Assembly (NCBI RefSeq): GCF_014243345.1
Contig: NZ_JACLZF010000002.1
Location: 434,001-498,000, forward strand
Reading direction: 5' to 3'
Length of the DNA: 64,000 nucleotides
Origin: Robiginitalea sp. SC105
Lineage (GTDB): Bacteria > Bacteroidota > Bacteroidia > Flavobacteriales > Flavobacteriaceae
Made by a program: the position numbers and the translations under genes. Positions 26,232-34,497 of the stretch are shown in pieces. The first letter of the stretch is position 1. Each line of letters starts with the position of its first letter. Below the pieces are notes generated by a model. That model searched no databases. It was not told where the DNA came from and saw only the letters and a program-made list of their open reading frames with translations.

Positions 26232-26789
26232 ATGAGCACGGAAAAGGATATGGAACCGCAGGAAGACTTGCAGGCCGAAAGGGAAGAGGCTGTTGAGGAA
26301 CCCACTGATTCGCAAGGGGAGGGAGCTTCCGGGGACGGGGATAAGCTCGAGGCCCTGGAGGAAGAGCTGGCTGCGGAAAAGGAAAAATACCTGAGGCTCT
26401 TTGCCGAATTCGAAAATTTCAGGAAGCGGACAGCCCGTGAAAGGAGCGAGATGTACCGCACTGCGGGCCAGGACGTAATCACCGCCCTGCTTCCGGTCCT
26501 GGACGATTTTGACCGGGCGCTGAAAGAACTGAACCGGGCCGGGGACGAGGAGTCCCTGAAAGGCGTGGCCCTGATCCACAATAAATTCAAGGAAACCCTA
26601 AAGAACAAGGGTCTGGAGGAAATCCAGGTAGCCGAAGGGGATGCTTTTGATGCAGACCTGCACGAAGCGGTTACCCAGATTCCGGCACCCGATAAACGCC
26701 TGCGTGGCAAGGTGGTGGATGTGATTGAAAAAGGGTTCAGCCTGGGAGACCGGGTGATCAGGCACCCGAAAGTGGTTGTAGGAAATTAA
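26232..26789 (+). CDS. grpE: Nucleotide exchange factor GrpE
   Basis: Releases ADP from DnaK. 185 residues: an acidic disordered N-terminus (1-40), a long coiled coil (LEALEEELAAEKEKYLRLFA, then ENFRKRTARER), and the C-terminal beta domain with the signature FDADLHEAVTQIP and GFSLGDRVIRHPKVVV. Followed 4 bases later by dnaJ. dnaK is not in the window. Confidence 0.96.
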   Translation: MSTEKDMEPQEDLQAEREEAVEEPTDSQGEGASGDGDKLEALEEELAAEKEKYLRLFAEFENFRKRTARERSEMYRTAGQDVITALLPVLDDFDRALKELNRAGDEESLKGVALIHNKFKETLKNKGLEEIQVAEGDAFDADLHEAVTQIPAPDKRLRGKVVDVIEKGFSLGDRVIRHPKVVVGN

Positions 26790-26793
26790 AGAT

Positions 26794-27906
26794 ATGAAGC
26801 AGGACTTTTACGAAATACTGGAGGTTTCCAAAAGCGCGAGCGCGGCCGAGATCAAAAAGGCCTATCGGAAAAAGGCCATCGAGTTCCACCCCGACCGGAA
26901 CCCGGGCGACTCCTCGGCAGAGGAAAAATTCAAAAAAGCGGCAGAGGCCTATGAGGTCTTAAGCGACCCGGACAAACGGGCCCGGTACGACCAGTTTGGT
27001 CACCAGGCCTTCGAAGGCGGAGGCTTTGGAGGGGGCGGCATGAATATGGAAGATATCTTCAGCCAGTTTGGCGATATCTTTGGAAGCGCCTTTGGGGGCG
27101 GTTTTGGCGGCTTTGGAGGTTTCGGCGGCGGTCAGCGCCGCGTCAAGGGGAGCAACCTCCGTATCCGCGTAACGCTGGACCTGGAGGAAGTAGCCCTGGG
27201 TGTCGAAAAGAAAATCAAGGTAAAGCGCAAGGTACAGGCCCCCGGGGTCACTTATAAAACCTGCAGCACCTGCGGCGGAAACGGACAGGTTACCAAGATC
27301 ACGAATACGATCCTGGGCCGCATGCAGACGGCTGCTACCTGCACCGCCTGCGGGGGCAGCGGCCAGGTAATCGATTCCAGGCCCGACGACGCGGATGCCC
27401 ACGGGCTCGTCATGCGGGAAGAGACCGTATCGATCAAGATACCCGGCGGGGTGGAATCCGGAATGCAACTCAAGGTTTCCGGGAAAGGGAACGATGCCCC
27501 CGGGAACGGGGTACCCGGGGATTTGCTGGTTGCCATCGAAACCAGGGAGCACGCAACCCTGAAGCGGGAAGGTGACAACCTGCATTACGACCTGTATATC
27601 TCCATGCCGGATGCCGTTCTGGGCACCTCCAAGGAGATCGATACCATAGGCGGGAAAGTACGCATCAAACTGGAACCGGGGATACAGTCCGGGAAGATCC
27701 TCCGGTTGCGCAACAAGGGAATTCAGAGCATCAATGGGTATGGAACAGGCGACCTGCTGGTACATGTGAATGTCTGGACGCCCAAGGAGCTGAGCAAGGA
27801 GCAGCGGGAGTTTTTTGAACGGATGCAGGAGGACGAAAAATTTGCCCCAAAACCAGAAAAATCCGACAAATCTTTCTTCGAAAAGGTGAAAGATATGTTC
27901 TCTTAA
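26794..27906 (+). CDS. dnaJ: Chaperone DnaJ with shortened zinc-binding domain
   Basis: Hsp40 cochaperone that stimulates DnaK ATPase. 370 residues: J domain (1-70) with HPD at 32-34, a Gly/Phe-rich linker (about 75-112), a zinc region and two substrate-binding barrels. The zinc region has only two Cys-x2-Cys-x-Gly-x-Gly repeats, C157/C160 and C183/C186, where the textbook protein has four. One zinc centre can form. The spacer between the repeats (TKITNTILGRMQTAAT) is in frame and tidy, so this looks like a lineage form rather than damage. Confidence 0.96.
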   Translation: MKQDFYEILEVSKSASAAEIKKAYRKKAIEFHPDRNPGDSSAEEKFKKAAEAYEVLSDPDKRARYDQFGHQAFEGGGFGGGGMNMEDIFSQFGDIFGSAFGGGFGGFGGFGGGQRRVKGSNLRIRVTLDLEEVALGVEKKIKVKRKVQAPGVTYKTCSTCGGNGQVTKITNTILGRMQTAATCTACGGSGQVIDSRPDDADAHGLVMREETVSIKIPGGVESGMQLKVSGKGNDAPGNGVPGDLLVAIETREHATLKREGDNLHYDLYISMPDAVLGTSKEIDTIGGKVRIKLEPGIQSGKILRLRNKGIQSINGYGTGDLLVHVNVWTPKELSKEQREFFERMQEDEKFAPKPEKSDKSFFEKVKDMFS

Positions 27907-27998
27907 CGATAAATCCGGGGCGTTTTAAAATAAAAATGTATATTTGATTTTGATATTGGGACTCCAATATTAATTTTCTTTTTCATAGCAATTTTTTT

Positions 27999-28033
27999 CC
28001 CATCCTCGAAATGCCTTTCGGGGATGGGTTTTT
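27999..28033 (+). terminator. Rho-independent terminator after dnaJ
   Basis: CCCATCCTCGAAA (27999-28011) pairs with TTTCGGGGATGGG (28016-28028, one T-G pair) around TGCC, followed by TTTTTGTTTT. A smaller perfect hairpin ATATTGG-GACT-CCAATAT lies at 27953-27970. Confidence 0.9.
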
Positions 28034-28112
28034 GTTTTGGACCATCCCCTTCCGGCGGGTTACTTGGTAGCCCGCGAATGCCTATATTTATGACCCATAA
28101 CAAGCCACCTGC

Positions 28113-29048
28113 ATGAGCAGCATTTTATCCATCCGGGAAGTCACGAAATCCTACGGCCCCCACAAGGCCCTGGACGACATTTCCCTGGAAATCCCCTCCA
28201 ACCGGATCTTTGGCCTGCTCGGGCCGAATGGTGCCGGCAAAACCACGCTGATCCGGATCATCAACCAGATCCTGGTGCCCGACTCGGGAAAGATATACCT
28301 GGACGGGGAACCCCTTACCCAGAAACATGTGGCACAAATCGGCTACCTGCCCGAGGAACGCGGTTTGTACAAGAGCATGAAGGTGGGGGAGCAGGTACTC
28401 TACCTGGCACAACTCAAGGGGCTCAGCCGTTCCGAAGCGCGCAGCCGGCTGAAATACTGGTTCGATAAACTGGACATCGGTGACTGGTGGGGCAAGAAGG
28501 TGCAGGAACTTTCAAAGGGGATGGCCCAGAAAGTCCAGTTCATCGTCACGGTGCTCCACCGGCCAAAACTCCTTATTTTTGATGAGCCGTTCAGCGGATT
28601 TGACCCCATCAACGCCGCCCTGATCAAGGACCAGATCCTGGAATTGCGGGACGAAGGCGCCTCCATCATTTTTTCGACCCACCGGATGGAGTCCGTGGAA
28701 GAGCTTTGCGAGTACATCGGACTGATCCATCGATCCAGGCTGCTGCTCGAAGGCAGGCTCACGGATATCAAAAAAGCCTACAAACAAAACCGCTTCCGGA
28801 TTGAGTGGACCCCCGGGAACGGGGAGGTCGCCCTCGAGCAACTCCTCAATGGCACCCCGGTGGAAGTTTCCCATTTTGATGCGGAGGAGCACTTGTGGGA
28901 TTTTACACTCCAGGTGCCCGAAGGCGAAAAACAGCGCCTGCTCCATACGCTTTCCGAAAAGGGGAGCATCAGTTCCTTTCGCGAACTGGTCCCCACCGCC
29001 AACGAGATTTTCATTGAAACGGTCCAGAAAAAAGATTTACATGGGTAA
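28113..29048 (+). CDS. ABC exporter ATP-binding protein (NatA-like)
   Basis: 311 residues. Walker A GPNGAGKTT near residue 40, signature LSKGMAQKVQ, Walker B LLIFDEPFSGFDP and the switch His in STHRME. The DUF4162-like C-terminal extension (about 215-311) is common in NatA and drug-type exporters. The stop codon overlaps the start of the permease gene by 8 bases, so the two are translationally coupled. The substrate (sodium, drug or other) cannot be told. Confidence 0.95.
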   Translation: MSSILSIREVTKSYGPHKALDDISLEIPSNRIFGLLGPNGAGKTTLIRIINQILVPDSGKIYLDGEPLTQKHVAQIGYLPEERGLYKSMKVGEQVLYLAQLKGLSRSEARSRLKYWFDKLDIGDWWGKKVQELSKGMAQKVQFIVTVLHRPKLLIFDEPFSGFDPINAALIKDQILELRDEGASIIFSTHRMESVEELCEYIGLIHRSRLLLEGRLTDIKKAYKQNRFRIEWTPGNGEVALEQLLNGTPVEVSHFDAEEHLWDFTLQVPEGEKQRLLHTLSEKGSISSFRELVPTANEIFIETVQKKDLHG

Positions 29049-30381
29049 AATAGGCCTGATTATCCGTCGCGAGTACCTGGCCAAGGTGCGCAACAAATCC
29101 TTTGTGATCATGACCTTTTTGAGCCCGATCCTGCTGGTCGGGATGGTCGTGCTCATCGCCTACCTGACCCAGGTGAACGACAATGAAAAACGGCAGGTCG
29201 CCGTCCTGAACCAAAGCGCATTTTTCCGGGATCTTTTTATCCCGCAGCGCGGCGTTTCCTTTATCCGGCTGGACGGCCTCTCCCTGGAAGCCGCCAAGGA
29301 CAGCACACTCAGCATGGGCCTGTACGGCCTGCTGCACCTGCCCGAGCGCCGCGACCTGGTGGATGTCACCGAGGATGCCTTCCTCTATACCAAGGATGCC
29401 CCGTCCACCTCGGTACTGGAGGAGATCGAATCCATCTTTGAAGACGGCCTTCGCCAGTACCGCCTGCGGGAACTCGGGGTCAGCCCCGAGCAATATGCCG
29501 CCGTCCGCAGCGGGTACGAAATCCACACGGCGACGTTTTCAGGGGAGCGGAGCACCAAAGGGATCAACGAGTTCAAGGCCCTTGTGGGCGGGGCGTTCGG
29601 CTACCTTATCATGATGTTCATTATCATATACGGGGGGTTTGTCATGCGCTCGGTGATCGAGGAGAAAACCAGCCGGATCATCGAGGTGATCATTTCTTCG
29701 GTAAAGCCCTTCCAGCTGATGCTTGGGAAAATCATCGGTACCTCTCTCGCCGGCGTCACCCAGTTCCTGATCTGGATTGTTTCGGCTTCCCTGCTGATGG
29801 TGGTGGCCCTGCTGTTACTGGACATCGACCCGGCCATCCTTTTGGAACAACGCAATATGCCGGGCGGGCTGGACGCCCAGTTGGGAACCGGCGCCCTTGC
29901 CGGGGATGAGACGAGCCGCATGATCCTGCAGGAGTTCCTGCAATTGCCCATGGGTCTGCTGATTGGTTTCTTCCTGGTCTATTTTGTCCTGGGCTACCTG
30001 ATCTACAGCTCCATCTATGCCGCAATCGGGGCGGCCGTCGACAACGAAACGGACACGCAACAGTTTATTTTCCCGATCATCCTGCCGCTGATGCTGGCGA
30101 TCTACGTGGGATTCTTTTCCGTATTTTCAAATCCGCACGGCCCCATTGCCGTGGCGTTTTCCATTTTTCCGCTGACATCGCCCATCGTGATGCTTATGCG
30201 GCTTCCCGGCGGCATCGGGGAAGGGGGGGTGCCCGTGTGGCAGCTGGTCGCCTCCCTGGCCCTTCTCGCAGGGACCTTCCTCGGGATCGTCTGGCTCGCG
30301 GCCAAGATCTATCGGACCGGCATCCTGATGTATGGGAAGAAACCGACATACCGCGAATTGTTCAAATGGTTAAAATACTGA
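29041..30381 (+). CDS. ABC exporter permease (NatB-like, ABC-2 type)
   Basis: 446 residues starting at ATG 29041. One N-terminal helix (SFVIMTFLSPILLVGMVVLI), a large extracytoplasmic domain (about 45-175), then about five to six helices; MRSVIEEKTSRIIEVIISS is the conserved ABC-2 cytoplasmic motif before the second helix. It partners the ATPase encoded just upstream. Two bases separate its stop from the MscS-type gene. Confidence 0.93.
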   Translation: MGKIGLIIRREYLAKVRNKSFVIMTFLSPILLVGMVVLIAYLTQVNDNEKRQVAVLNQSAFFRDLFIPQRGVSFIRLDGLSLEAAKDSTLSMGLYGLLHLPERRDLVDVTEDAFLYTKDAPSTSVLEEIESIFEDGLRQYRLRELGVSPEQYAAVRSGYEIHTATFSGERSTKGINEFKALVGGAFGYLIMMFIIIYGGFVMRSVIEEKTSRIIEVIISSVKPFQLMLGKIIGTSLAGVTQFLIWIVSASLLMVVALLLLDIDPAILLEQRNMPGGLDAQLGTGALAGDETSRMILQEFLQLPMGLLIGFFLVYFVLGYLIYSSIYAAIGAAVDNETDTQQFIFPIILPLMLAIYVGFFSVFSNPHGPIAVAFSIFPLTSPIVMLMRLPGGIGEGGVPVWQLVASLALLAGTFLGIVWLAAKIYRTGILMYGKKPTYRELFKWLKY

Positions 30382-30382
30382 T

Positions 30383-31345
30383 ATGTTACAGGATAAAACA
30401 GCAGCTCTTGCCCAGGACAAGGCAAAACCCGTAAAGGAATTCATCGAACGGGACCTGTGGGACGTGATCCGGGAAATCCTCAATTACGGCCTGCACATCG
30501 GGGAAGGGGAAAAATCCATCGACCTGACCATCGGCTTGTTGCTCTCACTGAGCCTTGCCATGATCGCCACCACGCTTGTCCTGAAGTGGCTGCGGAACCT
30601 CTACACCCGGAAAATGGAACACGAAGACCGGATGAAGTTCTTCAGCGTATTCAAGTATATCCGGTATGCCATCTATATGGTGGTGGTCCTGCTGACCGTA
30701 AGCTCTGCCGGGATTGACATCACATTGCTCATCACCGCCTCGGCCGCCTTGTTTGTCGGTATCGGCCTGGCCCTGCAGGAGTTCTTCCAGGATATCATTG
30801 CCGGGATCATGATCCTGGTGGACAAATCGCTGCATGTGGGGGATATCGTAGAGGTGGACGGCAAGGTGGGCAAGGTATTCGAGATCAAGCTTCGCTCCAC
30901 CCGGGCGCTGACCCGTGACGACAAGGTCCTGGTCATACCCAACCACAAATTCATGAGCGAGGTGATCTACAACTACACGCAGAACCACCGGATGACCCGG
31001 GAATCCGTTCAGGTTGGGGTGGCATACGGCAGTGATGTGGAGCTGGTCACGCGTTTGCTGCTCGATGCCGTCAATACCCAGAAAGGCATACTCAAGAACC
31101 CGAAGCCCTTTGTCCAATTCGAAGATTTTGGCGATTCGGCCCTTATTTTTTCAGTCAAGTTCTTTATCAACGACTCCTTTTCCGATCCCCGGATCAAAAG
31201 TGACATCCGATACCGGATCGACAGGCTGTTCCGGGAGAACAGCGTGACCATCCCCTTCCCGCAACGCGACGTGCATTTCTATGCGCACACCCCCCTTGCG
31301 GTCCGCCAGCCCGGGAACGAAAAACAGCCCGGGACCCCGGGCTAG
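30383..31345 (+). CDS. Small-conductance mechanosensitive channel (MscS family)
   Basis: 320 residues with three membrane helices: about 48-68, 90-112 and a pore helix near 112-140 (ITASAALFVGIGLALQEFFQ). The conserved beta domain follows (VDKSLHVGDIVEVDGKVGKV, VIPNHKFMSEVIYNYT). It opens under membrane tension to release solutes during osmotic downshock. It is tightly linked to the ABC exporter genes. The C-terminal tail NEKQPGTPG is encoded by the first copy of a 35-bp duplication. Confidence 0.94.
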   Translation: MLQDKTAALAQDKAKPVKEFIERDLWDVIREILNYGLHIGEGEKSIDLTIGLLLSLSLAMIATTLVLKWLRNLYTRKMEHEDRMKFFSVFKYIRYAIYMVVVLLTVSSAGIDITLLITASAALFVGIGLALQEFFQDIIAGIMILVDKSLHVGDIVEVDGKVGKVFEIKLRSTRALTRDDKVLVIPNHKFMSEVIYNYTQNHRMTRESVQVGVAYGSDVELVTRLLLDAVNTQKGILKNPKPFVQFEDFGDSALIFSVKFFINDSFSDPRIKSDIRYRIDRLFRENSVTIPFPQRDVHFYAHTPLAVRQPGNEKQPGTPG

Positions 31346-31382
31346 CAGTAATGCCCCGCCCGAATCGGACCCCGGGCTAGCA
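31332..31382. repeat. Direct repeat at the 3' end of the mscS-type gene
   Basis: GGACCCCGGGCTAGCA occurs at 31332-31347 and 31367-31382, a 35-base period, with weaker similarity in the sequence after each copy. The first copy contains the stop codon, so a partial tandem duplication likely created or shifted the gene end. Confidence 0.7.
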
Positions 31383-31413
31383 ACAATGCAGGGCATGAAT
31401 GAGAACGAAGGAG

Positions 31414-31438
31414 CCGCCCCTGGGGATGGGGCGGTTTT
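31414..31438 (+). terminator. Rho-independent terminator after the ABC-MscS operon
   Basis: CCGCCCC (31414-31420) and GGGGCGG (31428-31434) form a 7-bp GC stem with a 7-base loop, followed by TTTT. Confidence 0.75.
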
Positions 31439-31532
31439 AGCCCTTCCTTAACAAAGTTCCCCGGTTATCGCGCTATATTTACAATGAAACCGGGCGCAGG
31501 AGCGTTCACTAACCGATAGCAAATCCCGATAC

Positions 31533-32696
31533 ATGTCCAGAATACTCGTAATTGAAGACGAAGCCGCCATCCGTCGCGTTTTGGTGAAAATCCTCACAGA
31601 GGAAAACGAGGCCTACCAGGTTGAAGAGGCCGAAAACGGTGCCCAGGGGCTCGAAAAGATCCGGAAAACGGATTACGATCTGGTTTTGTGCGATATCAAA
31701 ATGCCCAGGATGGATGGGGTGGAAGTATTGGAGGCAGGTCGCAAGAGCAAGCCGGAAACCCCGTTTATCATGATCTCCGGCCACGGGGACCTGGATACGG
31801 CCGTACAGACCATGCGCATGGGGGCTTTTGATTACATCTCCAAGCCGCCTGACCTGAACCGGTTGCTGACCACGGTGCGCAATGCCCTGGACCGCAAGGA
31901 ACTGGTCGCGGAAAACCGCATCCTCAAAAAGAAAGTCAGTAAAAACTTCGAAATGATCGGGGAGAGCGGGGAAATCCACGCCATCAAGGAAATGATCGAG
32001 AAGGTGGCACCGACCGACGCACGGGTCCTGATCACCGGTTCCAACGGGACCGGGAAGGAACTCGTAGCCCATTGGATCCACCAGAAAAGCCCCAGGGCCG
32101 GTGCGCCTTTTGTAGAAGTAAACTGTGCCGCCATCCCCTCCGAACTGATCGAAAGCGAACTTTTTGGCCACGTCAAGGGTGCCTTTACCTCGGCGGTCAA
32201 AGACCGGGCCGGTAAGTTTGAAACTGCCAACAAGGGGACCCTCTTCCTGGATGAGATCGGGGATATGAGCTTGTCGGCACAAGCCAAGGTGCTCCGGGCC
32301 TTGCAGGAAAGCAAGGTGTCCAGGGTGGGCTCCGACAAGGATATCAAGGTGGATGTACGGGTGGTGGCCGCCACCAACAAGGACCTGCAGAAGGAAATAG
32401 CAGATGGCAAGTTCCGGGAAGACCTCTATCACCGCCTGGCCGTCATCCTGATCCGGGTCCCTTCCCTGAATGAGCGCCGGGATGATATACCGCTGCTCAT
32501 AGAGCACTTTGCCAGGAAAATAGGGGAGGAGCAGGGCATAGCGCCCAAGCGCTTCTCGGACAAGGCCCTGAAGCTGCTCAGGGAATACGACTGGACCGGA
32601 AACGTCCGGGAACTCCGGAACGTGGTAGAACGCCTTGTCATCCTCGGTGGCAAGGAGGTAAGCGAAGAGGATGTTCGTCTCTTTGCTAGCAAATAG
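31533..32696 (+). CDS. Sigma-54-activating response regulator without visible HTH
   Basis: 387 residues. Receiver domain (1-120) with phosphorylatable D54 (DLVLCDIKMP), then an AAA+ sigma-54 activator (about 140-375) with Walker A GSNGTGKE, the sigma-contact loop GAFTSA at 216-221, Walker B GTLFLDEIGD and the WTGNVRELRN motif. It ends about 12 residues after that block, so the Fis-type DNA-binding domain of NtrC (usual length about 450-470) is absent. It may activate sigma-54 promoters from solution or with a partner. No histidine kinase is nearby. Confidence 0.93.
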   Translation: MSRILVIEDEAAIRRVLVKILTEENEAYQVEEAENGAQGLEKIRKTDYDLVLCDIKMPRMDGVEVLEAGRKSKPETPFIMISGHGDLDTAVQTMRMGAFDYISKPPDLNRLLTTVRNALDRKELVAENRILKKKVSKNFEMIGESGEIHAIKEMIEKVAPTDARVLITGSNGTGKELVAHWIHQKSPRAGAPFVEVNCAAIPSELIESELFGHVKGAFTSAVKDRAGKFETANKGTLFLDEIGDMSLSAQAKVLRALQESKVSRVGSDKDIKVDVRVVAATNKDLQKEIADGKFREDLYHRLAVILIRVPSLNERRDDIPLLIEHFARKIGEEQGIAPKRFSDKALKLLREYDWTGNVRELRNVVERLVILGGKEVSEEDVRLFASK

Positions 32697-32717
32697 GGGT
32701 TTGGCGGGGCGACTGCA

Positions 32718-33410
32718 CTACGGGCAGCCCTGCAATTGGCGCAGTGCTTCTTCCGTAAGTTCCTTGGTCCGGTAGTTGTAGTACCGCTTGGCCTGGGTCA
32801 GGTCCTCCCGCAGCAATTGCCTTTCACAATGGTCATAGATCCTTTGCACGAACACCAGGGCTTCCGAACAGGGCACGCCGTTGACCACATCGGCCAGTGA
32901 GGCCTTATATGCCTGGAGGGAGGCATCGATCTGCTCCTCGATGCGCCGTTGATTGTCAGGGTCTGCCAGCAGTGGGGCAGAAGGCCCTTTCTGCATTGAA
33001 TTCATGGCCAGCACATCGCTGTCATAGGGGCTGTCGTGGAGTTCGTCATGGAGATCCAGGGCTTCTTCTCCGGCCAACGCCCCATCCAGGGCACGGCGGA
33101 GGAGGATGCGGGTACCTTCCAGCGAACTCACCCGGGTGGCGAGCTTCAGGTTTTCCAGGCTTTCCTTCAGGTGCTTTTTGGCGTAGTCGCAGGCACAGTC
33201 TTCAAATTGCGGCCGGGATTTCTCCATGGTATTGATGGCCTTGTAGGTATGATAGCGGGCCAGGGCGATTTCCTCTGCATCCAATGCATTCTTTAGGTGG
33301 GTTTCCACAAAGCCGATCATGGAACCGGCATCGACACATCCGGGAGAAGGTGTGTTAAAGGCGAGCAGCCAGAGGCTGCCCAAGACAAGGTAGGATGTCC
33401 TGAATTTCAT
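32718..33410 (-). CDS. Secreted helical protein of unknown function
   Basis: 230 residues with an N-terminal signal (hydrophobic about 6-20). The rest is helical and charged, with scattered cysteines (FEDCACDYAKKH, GVPCSEALVF, a final QGCP) that could form disulfides outside the inner membrane. Two parts look alike in pattern, each a helix pair ending in a tyrosine/arginine-rich segment. It converges with the response regulator gene. I do not recognise the family. Confidence 0.7.
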   Translation of the reverse strand: MKFRTSYLVLGSLWLLAFNTPSPGCVDAGSMIGFVETHLKNALDAEEIALARYHTYKAINTMEKSRPQFEDCACDYAKKHLKESLENLKLATRVSSLEGTRILLRRALDGALAGEEALDLHDELHDSPYDSDVLAMNSMQKGPSAPLLADPDNQRRIEEQIDASLQAYKASLADVVNGVPCSEALVFVQRIYDHCERQLLREDLTQAKRYYNYRTKELTEEALRQLQGCP

Positions 33411-33596
33411 AGCATAGGTCTAAATGGGCCGCCGGGGCGGCGATTTGGGTAGGGTAAAGATACCGCAGCAGCCGGGGCCATCCCTTTTTTTTCGTCCATT
33501 GGGCCGGAGTTGGCGGTATACGGCTACCTGTTCCGATGAACGGCACAATTTTTTGGAAGAATTGCCACTGACCTGCAATTATTCTATCTTAACCGC

Positions 33597-34490
33597 ATGA
33601 AGGAAATTATTGCCGGGGATTACCTGGCCGGTGAAGACTTCAGCCTGGATTCCTGGAATACGCTTGCGGATCTGGGGGCGGAAAAAAAAGAGCTGAAGAA
33701 ATCGCTCAGCAATGTGCGGAAACAATTAGGGGAATTCCAGGATACCCTGTATGCCCACGGAAAATATTCGGTGCTTTTCTGCCTGCAGGGCATGGACACA
33801 GCCGGCAAGGACAGCCTGATCCGGGAGGTGTTCAAGGATTTCAACGCCCGGGGGGTTGTAGTGCACAGCTTTAAGGTCCCCACGGAACTGGAGCGCAAGC
33901 ACGACTACCTCTGGAGGCACTATATCGCTTTGCCTGCCCGGGGCAAGTTCGGTGTATTTAACCGGACGCACTACGAAAATGTCCTGGTGACCCGGGTACA
34001 CCCGGAGTACATCCTGGGCGAACTGCTGCCCGGCATCAATTCCCTGGAAGATATCGACCAGGCTTTCTGGGACCGGCGGTTCGCTCAAATCAATGCATTT
34101 GAAAAGACACTGGCAGAGAACGGCACACTGATCTACAAATTCTTCCTGAACCTTTCCCGGGAAGAGCAGCGTAAAAGGCTGCTGCGACGCCTTAAGATCC
34201 GCGAGAAAAACTGGAAGTTCTCCCCCGGTGACCTGGAGGAGCGGAAACTTTGGGACCGGTACCAGGAATGCTACCAGGATGCCATCCGCCGGACGCATAC
34301 CCGGGAGGCGCCCTGGTACGTAATCCCCTCTGACGACAAGCGGGAGGCGCGCCTGATCGTCGCTTCCATCCTGCTGCAAACACTGACCGTATACGATGAC
34401 ATCCGGGAACCCGAACTGCCTGAAAAGGTCCAGGCCCAACTGGAGTACTACAAGGAACAACTCCGTGCAGAAGGCACCCCCGAATCCTAA
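33597..34490 (+). CDS. ppk2: Polyphosphate kinase 2 family protein
   Basis: Moves phosphate between polyphosphate and nucleotides. 297 residues with Walker A LQGMDTAGKDS (65-72), Walker B-like region around VHSFKVPTELERKHDYLWR, the lid segment GKFGVFNRTHYENVLVTRVH and a basic C-terminal region. The domain is single, so class I or III; whether it prefers AMP or ADP cannot be read. The peptidase gene follows after 7 bases. Confidence 0.93.
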   Translation: MKEIIAGDYLAGEDFSLDSWNTLADLGAEKKELKKSLSNVRKQLGEFQDTLYAHGKYSVLFCLQGMDTAGKDSLIREVFKDFNARGVVVHSFKVPTELERKHDYLWRHYIALPARGKFGVFNRTHYENVLVTRVHPEYILGELLPGINSLEDIDQAFWDRRFAQINAFEKTLAENGTLIYKFFLNLSREEQRKRLLRRLKIREKNWKFSPGDLEERKLWDRYQECYQDAIRRTHTREAPWYVIPSDDKREARLIVASILLQTLTVYDDIREPELPEKVQAQLEYYKEQLRAEGTPES

Positions 34491-34497
34491 AATAAAC

